Shown one piece after another: positions 24,754 to 32,309 of a stretch of 48,919 nucleotides of DNA. Within the stretch, counting starts at the first letter, position 1. Every line of letters begins with the position of its first letter. Origin of the DNA: Clostridia bacterium (lineage in GTDB: Bacteria; Bacillota; Clostridia; Oscillospirales; RGIG577); NCBI GenBank assembly GCA_017513095.1, contig JAFWDJ010000041.1:1-48919 (forward strand), given 5' to 3'. The position numbers and the translations under genes were made by a program. A model generated the notes under the pieces. It saw only the letters and a program-made list of their open reading frames with translations, was not told where the DNA came from and did not search any database.

Positions 24754-26766
24754 TTAAAGCGCCTTGAAGTAGATGCTGTGCTCCTTCGCGTACCGTTCGG
24801 CATAAGACCCCGCAGGCGCACGGATGGTGATGCCCCAAAGGCCCTGGCAACCTAGGAACGCACTGTCGCCGATGCTCGTTACGCCATCCGGCAGGATGAT
24901 GCTCCTAAGGCTTTTGCAACCGGCGAACGCAAAGTTGCCGATGCTCTTAAGGCCCTCCGGCAGGGTGATGCTCGTAAGGCTTTTGCTGCCCCAGAACGCA
25001 TGGTCGCCGATACTTGTCAAACTCTCCGGCAGGGTGACGCTCTTAAGGCTTTTGCAGCCCCGGAACGCACCGTCGCCGATGCTCGTCACTCCCTCCGGCA
25101 TGGTGATGCACGTAAGGCTTTCGCAGTATTGGAACGTCTCTTTGCCGATGCTCGTCACGCCGTCCGGCAGAGTGACGCTTATTAGGCTTTTGCAGTTGTA
25201 AAACGCTCGGTCGCCGATGCTCGTCACGCTCTTTGGAAGGGCGATGCTCCCAAGGCTTGTGCAGCCGCTGAACGCTCCCGAGCCGATGGTCGTCACGCCG
25301 TTCGATATAACGATCTCTTTAAGCTTTCGGCAGTTCTCAAAAGTACATGTCGGAATCTCTTTGAACCATCCCGGTATCTCTATTCTCTCAGCGTCCATAT
25401 ATCGTAATCCGAGCATATTCCTGAACTTTTCTTCCGTGATAATTCCCACGCCGAGCTCGGCCGCCTTTCTGGTCTTCTCAGAGCCGCTGTCCGTATCGTT
25501 TGTAACAAGATAGTCCGTCTTCTTCGTTACGGACGATCCGAGCTTTGCGCCGTACTTTTCGAGATATATCTTTATAACTCTTTGGGGCACCCAGCTAATG
25601 CACGAAACTACGAACGTCATGCCCTCGATGCCCTGCGACGGATCACGCTTCATCATTCTTTCAATGAATGCGTCCTCATATTCTTCTTTTTTCTTTTCCT
25701 TCTCTTCGCGCGCCTTGAAAACGTTCTCCATGCCGAGACTGTTCTGATAATTAAGTATCAGAGCTTTAAGCTCGACGTCGCCGCGCTTCCCTGCTTCCTC
25801 AACATAAACGTCAACATCGCCCGGGTTTATAAGCTTGTTTTCGCAGAGATAATAAAGCAACTTAGGATTATCAAAAGCGAACGAACAAAGCTTGCCCGCG
25901 TTCCTTTTCGCGAAGTCTAAGTATGACTTTGACCGCTCCGATTCGGGTTCGCTGATTTCTTCCGATACAAATCCGAGCAGTGCGGTACGACGGAGACTTG
26001 GGGGAACGATTGTAATTACGCTCGGACGAACGCGTGGACCGACGAGGCCGGATTTATACAGCGCAGTGTAATAAGGAAGCCAGCGGCTGACTTGGAGCGT
26101 AAGGTTCCAGCAAAAATAGAACGCCCGTTCACCGATGCTCCAAATACCCTTCGGCAAAGTAATGCTTGTAAGGTTTGTGCAGAAATAGAACGCCTCTTCG
26201 CCGATGCTCGTCACGCTGTCCGGCAGGGTAATGCTCGTAAGGCTTCTGCAACCTAGGAAAGCCCTTTTGCCGATATTCGTAAGGCTTTTCGGCAGGGTGA
26301 CGCTCGTAAGACTCGCGCAGCCGTTGAACGCATAGTCGCCGATGCTTGTTACGCCCTCCGGCAGGGTAACACTCGTAAGGCTTTTGCAGTATTCAAACGC
26401 TTCTTTGCCGATGATCGTCACGCCATCAGGTACAGTCATGTCCCCGCCGGGGCCGTTGTATTTTGTAAGTACACTGTTTACTATAACGAAATCAGGCTCG
26501 GACGGCTGAGTTTTCTTCAAAAACTCCGCGTATCCGATCACGGTTATCGCCTTTCCCGCCGCTATAAGCTCCTTTGCCTTTCTGTACTTTACCGTTTCCC
26601 TGAGAGCGGTATCCGATACGACAAGGATATCCGTCTTCCCCGAAACGGCGCTTTTTACCACAGCGCCGAGGTTTTCCGCAATTCTCTTGACCTTAATTTC
26701 CTGATCGTCGTCAAGGCAGGTCGTAACTATGCTTTTTCCCTTAAGCTCCAGCGATGTTCCGTTCAT
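24754..26766 (-). CDS. BRCT-LRR-BRCT-LRR protein
   Basis: The 670-residue cytoplasmic protein has no signal peptide, unlike most BspA-type LRR proteins. Domains in order: a BRCT-like domain (about 6-86; LKGKSIVTT, SGKTDILVV); a BspA/LRR_5 array (about 108-225) with the 23-residue core SLTSxTLPxGVTSIGxxAF; a helical ankyrin-like region (about 245-365; AGKLCSFAFDNPKLLYYLCE); a second BRCT resembling that of NAD-dependent DNA ligase (about 375-455; VTKKTDYLVTND); and a second LRR array (about 470-640). It is a paralogue of the protein at 33867-36023. It is the last gene of the locus, behind a conserved hairpin element. I infer recognition of DNA ends or protein partners. Confidence 0.85.
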   Translation of the reverse strand: MNGTSLELKGKSIVTTCLDDDQEIKVKRIAENLGAVVKSAVSGKTDILVVSDTALRETVKYRKAKELIAAGKAITVIGYAEFLKKTQPSEPDFVIVNSVLTKYNGPGGDMTVPDGVTIIGKEAFEYCKSLTSVTLPEGVTSIGDYAFNGCASLTSVTLPKSLTNIGKRAFLGCRSLTSITLPDSVTSIGEEAFYFCTNLTSITLPKGIWSIGERAFYFCWNLTLQVSRWLPYYTALYKSGLVGPRVRPSVITIVPPSLRRTALLGFVSEEISEPESERSKSYLDFAKRNAGKLCSFAFDNPKLLYYLCENKLINPGDVDVYVEEAGKRGDVELKALILNYQNSLGMENVFKAREEKEKKKEEYEDAFIERMMKRDPSQGIEGMTFVVSCISWVPQRVIKIYLEKYGAKLGSSVTKKTDYLVTNDTDSGSEKTRKAAELGVGIITEEKFRNMLGLRYMDAERIEIPGWFKEIPTCTFENCRKLKEIVISNGVTTIGSGAFSGCTSLGSIALPKSVTSIGDRAFYNCKSLISVTLPDGVTSIGKETFQYCESLTCITMPEGVTSIGDGAFRGCKSLKSVTLPESLTSIGDHAFWGSKSLTSITLPEGLKSIGNFAFAGCKSLRSIILPDGVTSIGDSAFLGCQGLWGITIRAPAGSYAERYAKEHSIYFKAL
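24826..25330 (-). repeat. 69-bp tandem coding repeats, C-terminal LRR array
   Basis: The GATGCTCGT-type unit boundaries fall at 24871, 24940, 25009, 25078, 25147, 25216 and 25285, exactly 69 bp apart. Each unit encodes 23 residues. Confidence 0.9.
26130..26450 (-). repeat. 69-bp tandem coding repeats, N-terminal LRR array
   Basis: Unit boundaries at 26134, 26203, 26272, 26341 and 26410 keep the same 69-bp register and share long identical stretches with the other arrays. Confidence 0.9.
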
Positions 26767-26797
26767 TTTTCGTTTCTCCTTCCGTCCGTTCGTTATC

Positions 26798-26865
26798 TTA
26801 ATGTGCAGTCCTCGTGCATATTATTATCCCGGATGCACACGGGCATGCCTCCCGCGGGCGCGCGC
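26798..26865 (-). repeat. Conserved intergenic hairpin element, copy 1
   Basis: Catgcctcc and its imperfect partner form a stem (26831-26852) beside TATCCCGG and TTAATGTGC blocks, between the HIRAN stop and the LRR start. It is closely similar to 36054-36120 and weakly to 32276-32304. Confidence 0.6.
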
Positions 26866-26885
26866 GGCTGCGTCCGGCGAGCTTT

Positions 26886-27374
26886 TTAGATCCGCTCTGA
26901 GAGGCGAGCCTTAAGCTCCACGAACAAAACCGCCTGTTTCGCGTGACGGCTTCGGCGCGAAATGGGCTCCGCATAGCTCACACGCGCCTTCTCGAACAGA
27001 AGGCTTCCCTCGTCGTAAAGCGGCGCTATCACATTGCACAGCTCGGCGGGCATATTTCCAACGTCCTTGCCATTAGCGGTAAAAAGCAGAAAATTATTGT
27101 GATTGAAGGGATTTTCACGGTCGCGCCTTATCTCGATAATGTCTCCCTCTTTGACTTTTTCTATCTGTTCGGTGCGCCCGCTGTAACGAGTGCCTCGCGA
27201 TTCAAATCGCAAAAGAAGTTCTCCGCTTGCTTCGTCGTATGTTCCCTCCGATTTATCGAGGTATTCCATAAGCCCCGGCTCGAAATAGTCGGGGCCTGCC
27301 GTTTTGGAAAGCTCAAATCTCTCGTGCAGTCTGCCCGCTTCCGAAAGAAGCGCCTCCTTTTGCTCCCGTGTCAT
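26886..27374 (-). CDS. Stand-alone HIRAN domain protein
   Basis: The 162-residue protein has an N-terminal 60 residues of no clear family and then a HIRAN domain (about 60-162; SGRTEQIEKVKEGDIIEI, RENPFNHNNFLLF, GKDVGNMPAELCNVIAPL). HIRAN domains in HLTF/Rad5-type proteins bind single-stranded 3' DNA ends, and bacterial copies are often in DNA-processing or defence contexts. Its ATG overlaps the stop of the alpha-CTD/sigma-like gene by four bases (ATGA), so the two are co-translated. A GGAGGAG site is present. It would act as a DNA-end or lesion sensor. Confidence 0.8.
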   Translation of the reverse strand: MTREQKEALLSEAGRLHERFELSKTAGPDYFEPGLMEYLDKSEGTYDEASGELLLRFESRGTRYSGRTEQIEKVKEGDIIEIRRDRENPFNHNNFLLFTANGKDVGNMPAELCNVIAPLYDEGSLLFEKARVSYAEPISRRSRHAKQAVLFVELKARLSERI

Positions 27375-30271
27375 ATAATCTCCTCCGTTTCTTCAAGCTC
27401 ACGGTCATAAACGTCGCTGTTTGCGTAGAATCTGTCAAGTATCCTGTCGTAATATATCGCCGTGCCCTTCATTTTTTCAATAATGTCGCTTCTGTCGACC
27501 GAAATGCAGCCATACGTTTCTTTTAAGTCATTCAAAAGATCGTATACGTCTATGCTGCCCGCCTTATTTACAAGTAACTCCACAAACGATTTTACGCTCA
27601 ATGCAATATCACCCGAATAAAATACTATATTTCCGAGCATTTTTACAAAGGTGAGTCTTCTGTCCGATATGAGCAGATTAGCATAAAACCAATCGGAGAA
27701 CCCAAGCTCGAACAACTCGGAATCGAACCCTTTCCCGCGCAGGGATTGTATCGTGAAATACTTCCCCTCGCCTATAAACTCGTACACATCATCGCAATAA
27801 TCGCGTATCGTGTCCTTTGTAACATCCGCGGCTTCAAGTCTGCGTATATTTATAATGCGGTTCGGCTCAAACTCGATTATTTCGAGTTCGCGTTTCAGAT
27901 CCATGAGTATATTTGAAAACGCTGACACATACGTAAACCGCTTTCTGAACTCCGTTATGTCCACGATATCCCCGCTTGTAAGAATGCTCTTAAAATACGC
28001 CTCTGCGCTGTCATAATTTCTTATGGCATATGTTGACAGAACAATAAATCCCATTGATTTAAGGTTGAACGGATTTATTTCCCCGGTGTCGGCGCCGGGT
28101 ACGGCCTGCGAATATATTGTTTTAAGCTCATCAATATAATAAAAGTCGTCTTCCAATGCCGCTTCAAGCGCCGCTCTGTTTTCATCGGACATCGTTTTTC
28201 TTTCGATCGTGAACATGCCGTTATGATAATACACGTAAAGCGGAACAAGATAAGTGGACATGGTTATTTCCTTCGTATAGCCGTATTCCGCCTCTATTAT
28301 AGCGCACAAACGATCCGCGCTGATGCTCGCATTGCCTGCCGTGTCAATGCTCGCGTTGTTCACCATCAGTTCAAAAAGCGCCCTGTCTCGATTGAATTTT
28401 CCGAATTTCAGCATGGGCATACGCTCGCAGCTGAAATCATGAAAGCTTCCCTTGGGTATTATTTTTCTTAAAAGATTATGAAGCTCATACTGATCGCGTA
28501 TATCATACTTAGCCATAATGTCCGGGTGCTCCCGCATAAGCTTTAAGGCGGATATTTCTATGTTTTCATAAGCTTCCAGATTAAGCTCTTCAAGCAGTTC
28601 GGTGTAATCTCTGGCGTCGATATCGTAGTATCTGATCTTCTCGAACTGCTTCCACAGAATAAAGCGGGACTTTGACAAGCTGTTCTTCCTCGTTTTTATG
28701 TTTTTTTCGTTAAAGCAGAGGTCTTCATCCTCTCCGATTCCCTCGCTTTTTAAAAATTCATTGTATTTACGGGCAAACTCGTCAAAATCGATTTCATCGG
28801 TACAGAATCGCCTTGCGACAACCTCTTCAAGAGCGGATCGCTTCTTGGAAACCCACATGCCGTCAATAAATATTTTATTGCGGTTAAGATAGTTCTTGAT
28901 TTTAAGCCGCAGACCCGCATCAAGATTATCCGTATCTTCAAGCGCGTATTTAAGCGCTTTTGTTCCCTTCTTTGTTCCTGCCATTTCATAATAATTAAAC
29001 ACATATTTTGGTATACCGAGCCAATCTGCCGCATCCGTCTTGTCGAACTCATACGTTTGATAGAAATACCGATAATAATCCTCATCTATAACGTTTTTTC
29101 CGTTGAGCGTTAGCTTTCGGAACCCCTTTAAAATCAGCTGCCTTACCCGCTCCCTCGTCACTCCGTAATCTTTGCCTATCTCATCAAGCGTATCGCCGTT
29201 TAGTCTTCTGCGAAGTATATCCTTCGTTCGATCGTCGAAATCTTCTCTGCTGTCAAGGTACTCAAGGACTGACGGATAAATGCGGTAGCATCTGAAGTCA
29301 ACATATTCAAGCTGTTTCTCCGCCAGTAAGGCGCCCAGCGTCTTTTTAAGCCTTGTTTCGGCTATATGCGACGGCAGCCGCTCACGCATTTCATTTAAGC
29401 TGAAGCCTTTGAACCGTGCCTTTTTGTATAAGTCAAGAACAAGTGCTCTTATAGAGTCGTCCGAGATGAGCGCGTCCTTGTCGCCTGCGCAGTATGCCCT
29501 TATACGCTCTTCGTTGTTTAAAAGATACTCGTTTCGCTTCGTAATAATCTCATTTATGCCGTCGGATGATAAACCGCGGCATTCGTCTAAATCACGATAC
29601 GTCAAAAAGATTATATCGCTCAGTTTTTCAAGTCCGCCTCTGAGCAATGCGTTTGAATTGCGTCTCGTAAGCTTAAGCTTATCCACTCCCTTATCGTTAG
29701 CTTTAATGAATTCCAGTATTTTGCCCTTATACGGCTGTATGCCGCACAACGTAAGTATATCGACGTCGGCTGCATCTTCGTGCGGGTCTTCCTCTGCAAG
29801 CATGATGCTTTTATTTTTGAGCAGGTAATCTCTGCACAGCGTCTCTATCGCCGCCGCTGTCTTTTCATCAAGCCCCGGTATCTCCGAAAGCTTCCGTCTG
29901 CTCAAAAATAAAATATGATGCAGCTTATCGTAGCCGTTCAGAGTAAGTATATTGAATGCACGCACCGACATCGCATCCAGGACGTCTATTCCGACGTCAC
30001 TCTTTTCAAGATACTCTGTTATACGCTTTTTTTCCTCTTCGGGCAGTTCCGGGTCATCGTTCTTGTCTTCGTACTCCGCCATCAAAAGATACCTTTTCTT
30101 CTCTGCAAGTATCTCATCTGACGATTTTTTGCCCAGATTCTGAATCGACATGAGCGATTCTTCCGTGCATTCGAGCATCTGCCCGACAGTATGTATCCCC
30201 GCCCTGCGCAGTGCATTCTTTGAACGGACAGAAAGGGGGGTCTCCTCTATCGGTATCATCCTTACATCCAT
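27371..30271 (-). CDS. Large protein with three RNA-polymerase alpha-CTD-like domains and a sigma region 4-like helix-turn-helix
   Basis: The 966-residue cytoplasmic protein has three helix-hairpin-helix domains like the C-terminal domain of RNA polymerase alpha. The first (about 8-55; TPLSVRSKNALRRAGI, then NLGKKSSDEI) is very close. The second (about 95-145) and third (about 196-245) are more diverged. A sigma-70 region 4-like helix-turn-helix follows (about 345-388; GVTRERVRQLI), of the type that contacts -35 boxes. The remaining 570 residues are helical and unassigned. It lies 11 bp after the HEPN-ParB gene, with AGGAGGTG before the ATG. It may bind promoter DNA or RNA polymerase, or simply use these folds to grip DNA. 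Confidence 0.78.
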   Translation of the reverse strand: MDVRMIPIEETPLSVRSKNALRRAGIHTVGQMLECTEESLMSIQNLGKKSSDEILAEKKRYLLMAEYEDKNDDPELPEEEKKRITEYLEKSDVGIDVLDAMSVRAFNILTLNGYDKLHHILFLSRRKLSEIPGLDEKTAAAIETLCRDYLLKNKSIMLAEEDPHEDAADVDILTLCGIQPYKGKILEFIKANDKGVDKLKLTRRNSNALLRGGLEKLSDIIFLTYRDLDECRGLSSDGINEIITKRNEYLLNNEERIRAYCAGDKDALISDDSIRALVLDLYKKARFKGFSLNEMRERLPSHIAETRLKKTLGALLAEKQLEYVDFRCYRIYPSVLEYLDSREDFDDRTKDILRRRLNGDTLDEIGKDYGVTRERVRQLILKGFRKLTLNGKNVIDEDYYRYFYQTYEFDKTDAADWLGIPKYVFNYYEMAGTKKGTKALKYALEDTDNLDAGLRLKIKNYLNRNKIFIDGMWVSKKRSALEEVVARRFCTDEIDFDEFARKYNEFLKSEGIGEDEDLCFNEKNIKTRKNSLSKSRFILWKQFEKIRYYDIDARDYTELLEELNLEAYENIEISALKLMREHPDIMAKYDIRDQYELHNLLRKIIPKGSFHDFSCERMPMLKFGKFNRDRALFELMVNNASIDTAGNASISADRLCAIIEAEYGYTKEITMSTYLVPLYVYYHNGMFTIERKTMSDENRAALEAALEDDFYYIDELKTIYSQAVPGADTGEINPFNLKSMGFIVLSTYAIRNYDSAEAYFKSILTSGDIVDITEFRKRFTYVSAFSNILMDLKRELEIIEFEPNRIINIRRLEAADVTKDTIRDYCDDVYEFIGEGKYFTIQSLRGKGFDSELFELGFSDWFYANLLISDRRLTFVKMLGNIVFYSGDIALSVKSFVELLVNKAGSIDVYDLLNDLKETYGCISVDRSDIIEKMKGTAIYYDRILDRFYANSDVYDRELEETEEII

Positions 30272-30282
30272 ACGCTCACCTC

Positions 30283-32010
30283 CTAAATCATATTTTTAAA
30301 CCTGGCGGCAATTCTTACTATCTCATCTAACTGAGCGCGAAGCATCTCCTTTTCATCCGGCTCGAGCTTTGTGAAAAAGCGCGGGTCTATTTCCAGCAAA
30401 AGGTCTATGCTCTTTTGCGCGTTTTCTATCGGTTTTTCCTTCAGCTGCCTGCTGCGCACTCTTTGCATCGCGCGCTCCATGCTTTTTTCGAGCTCCTCCG
30501 AAAGCTCTTGATTTTTCAAAGCGAACAAATCCGCGTCGTCCTTAGTTCTTATATCCGCCGCGTCGTAATTCTCTTTTATCTTTTCAATAGTCTTCATCTG
30601 ATCGTCAAAAAATGCGTTGTATCCGTCTGACTGTATCAGCTTTTTTATATCTCGTACAAGCTTTCTCTGGTCTGCCGTTGAGCGCATTAAGACGTTGTTG
30701 AACGCTATCAGCTTGAGCCGCTTTTTATCCTCGTCCGAAAGCTGCTTTAAAGGTGCGATAAGCTCCTGGAAAAGGCTGTACACCTGATACTCGCGTGCTA
30801 TATGATACTGCTCGGGCATCTTCAGATAATCAAGAAATTCACTTATTAACCCGGCTATCTCTATCCTCTTTCTTACTTCGGCGGGAGGCTCGTTCGTGCC
30901 CTGTGCATATTCCGCCACGGTGAGAAGTTTGGTCACCACGACGTCGCGATATGTGCCTATTGCGTAATCTATAAGATCGTAATCGACCTTTTTTTCTTCG
31001 CCGTGCTGGATTGCAAGCTCAAGCAGCTTTATCTGCTTTTTGTCGGCTTCTATGTCCATGTCCATGATGACGGTCTCGAAATACAGCGGCTCCGTCGTCA
31101 TGCGCTGCAGCCGCCGCAGACATGTGAATCTCCGGTTGCCGTCAACGATACGTCCGTCCGCGAGCGCGACTCCCGGCACCTGCTGACCTACCAGCGCGAT
31201 ATTTTTCTGCGTTTTTTTAATGGCCTCCGGGTTGCTGTCAACGATAAAATTCTCTATGACCATATTGTATATGTCCCGGTCTATACCTTCAAGGGAGCCC
31301 TCTCCGTTCTCCGTCTCGTAGCGCGTGATCCACGTTGCGATACGGTCGTTCTGGTCGTTGTAATACAAGGCGTCAAGTCTTATGCGGTAAACGGGATATA
31401 CGACCGTTTTTCCGCCGTAACTTACCTTTCGCGTCTGCTTCGTCTTCTTTATAACGGCCGTTCCCACCTTGCGAAGCAGGCTCCCCTCCGCAAGCTCGCC
31501 GCGCTTTGATTCGGGCGCAGGCTGTGCAACCTCGCTGAAATCGGCAGTCGACATCTTCTGCTGACCGTCAGCTCTTGTGCGCACCTCTTTATACAGTTTT
31601 TTTATGTCTCTTTCGGCTTCTTTGTCTATCTCATGCATAATAAGGCGCATATTGTCAAGCGCGCGCTCCGCCGTATGCTGTTCCATGTCCTGTGAGCCTA
31701 TGTGCGAAACGATATTGCGTACGCCCATAAGCTCCTTGGCCCATCCGCGGCAGTTCTGCGACAGAAGATCGCGAAAAAGGCTGCCCCACAGGCGGTCGAT
31801 AAGACGTATGCAGTTCGCTATATCGAGCGAGTCGATCAATTCAGAGTATTCGCCGTCATAAGGCAGATCTCTCTGATCCGAAAGCGTATCGAGGACAACG
31901 TCCCACCACTTATCCTTATACTCCGCACTCAGCTTATAGCCTATGTACTCCGCCAGCGGAGTAAGCATGATATTAAACCCATTTTGTACAGATTCATAGT
32001 TTTCTTTCAT
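30283..32010 (-). CDS. HEPN (Swt1-type) and ParB-like domain fusion
   Basis: The 575-residue protein begins with a helical domain (about 1-140) resembling the Swt1-type HEPN family. It has the motif RNIVSH (Arg98, Asn99, His103), the R-x4-6-H signature of HEPN RNases. The central part (about 200-300) ends in IVDGNRR (Asp290-Arg294), the ParB/Srx-like DGNRR motif used for CTP or nucleotide binding or nuclease activity. The C-terminal 260 residues are helical, with charged coiled-coil segments. No signal peptide is present. I infer a nucleic-acid-cleaving or nucleotide-responsive effector. The ATG overlaps the stop of a micro-ORF by four bases. Confidence 0.72.
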   Translation of the reverse strand: MKENYESVQNGFNIMLTPLAEYIGYKLSAEYKDKWWDVVLDTLSDQRDLPYDGEYSELIDSLDIANCIRLIDRLWGSLFRDLLSQNCRGWAKELMGVRNIVSHIGSQDMEQHTAERALDNMRLIMHEIDKEAERDIKKLYKEVRTRADGQQKMSTADFSEVAQPAPESKRGELAEGSLLRKVGTAVIKKTKQTRKVSYGGKTVVYPVYRIRLDALYYNDQNDRIATWITRYETENGEGSLEGIDRDIYNMVIENFIVDSNPEAIKKTQKNIALVGQQVPGVALADGRIVDGNRRFTCLRRLQRMTTEPLYFETVIMDMDIEADKKQIKLLELAIQHGEEKKVDYDLIDYAIGTYRDVVVTKLLTVAEYAQGTNEPPAEVRKRIEIAGLISEFLDYLKMPEQYHIAREYQVYSLFQELIAPLKQLSDEDKKRLKLIAFNNVLMRSTADQRKLVRDIKKLIQSDGYNAFFDDQMKTIEKIKENYDAADIRTKDDADLFALKNQELSEELEKSMERAMQRVRSRQLKEKPIENAQKSIDLLLEIDPRFFTKLEPDEKEMLRAQLDEIVRIAARFKNMI

Positions 32011-32087
32011 AGAGTCTCGCCTCCGTATTTTTTATTGTATTTCTTTACATCCGGCGGTCGCCGGATGTTTTCCCGCTGTCTGTTCAT
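32007..32087 (-). CDS. Micro-ORF coupled to the HEPN-ParB gene
   Basis: A 26-codon frame starts at ATG 32087 with GAGGAG six bases upstream. It encodes a basic peptide (MNRQRENIRRPPDVKK, then YNKKYGGETL) and stops in an ATGA overlap with the HEPN-ParB start. A perfect ten-pair hairpin lies inside it (32047-32068). Upstream the same frame is open for about 20 codons to a TAG near 32150, so it could be the remnant of a longer gene. It could act as a leader peptide, and no homology is recognised. Confidence 0.4.
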   Translation of the reverse strand: MNRQRENIRRPPDVKKYNKKYGGETL

Positions 32088-32275
32088 CCACAGCTCCTCA
32101 GTGAGGCCTGCGTACAGATTGTGCCGGGGCTCCTTCCGCAGCGTCCGCTATTCTATGTCGGTGGATAACGGCGCAGAAGAGCTGCTGTCGATTTTTACGA
32201 TGCTGCCCCGACACGTTGCCTCACACCGCCGCAAATGGGATGTTGCGTTTCATTCGCGGCCGGTGCGTCCGCGTT
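32088..32275. other. Non-coding stretch between the MoxR and HEPN-ParB genes
   Basis: No convincing gene is seen. Short frames on the minus strand are interrupted by TAG and TAA. The interval interrupts an otherwise tightly packed locus, which fits either a decayed gene or an internal promoter region, but no good -35/-10 pair is visible. Confidence 0.4.
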
Positions 32276-32304
32276 TTCCCGGAAGCACGCGAGCGTGCCC
32301 CCTT
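32276..32304 (-). repeat. Conserved intergenic hairpin element, copy 3 (diverged)
   Basis: CCCGGAAGCACG and CGTGCCCCC (stem core GCACGC/GCGTGC) begin six bases after the MoxR stop. Pattern and position match the copies at 36085-36106 and 26831-26852. Confidence 0.45.
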
Positions 32305-32309
32305 TTATC

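Noticed and set aside
24754-26766. BspA-like secreted surface adhesin
   Set aside because: There is no signal peptide, LPXTG or surface-layer domain, and the BRCT domains imply a cytoplasmic location.
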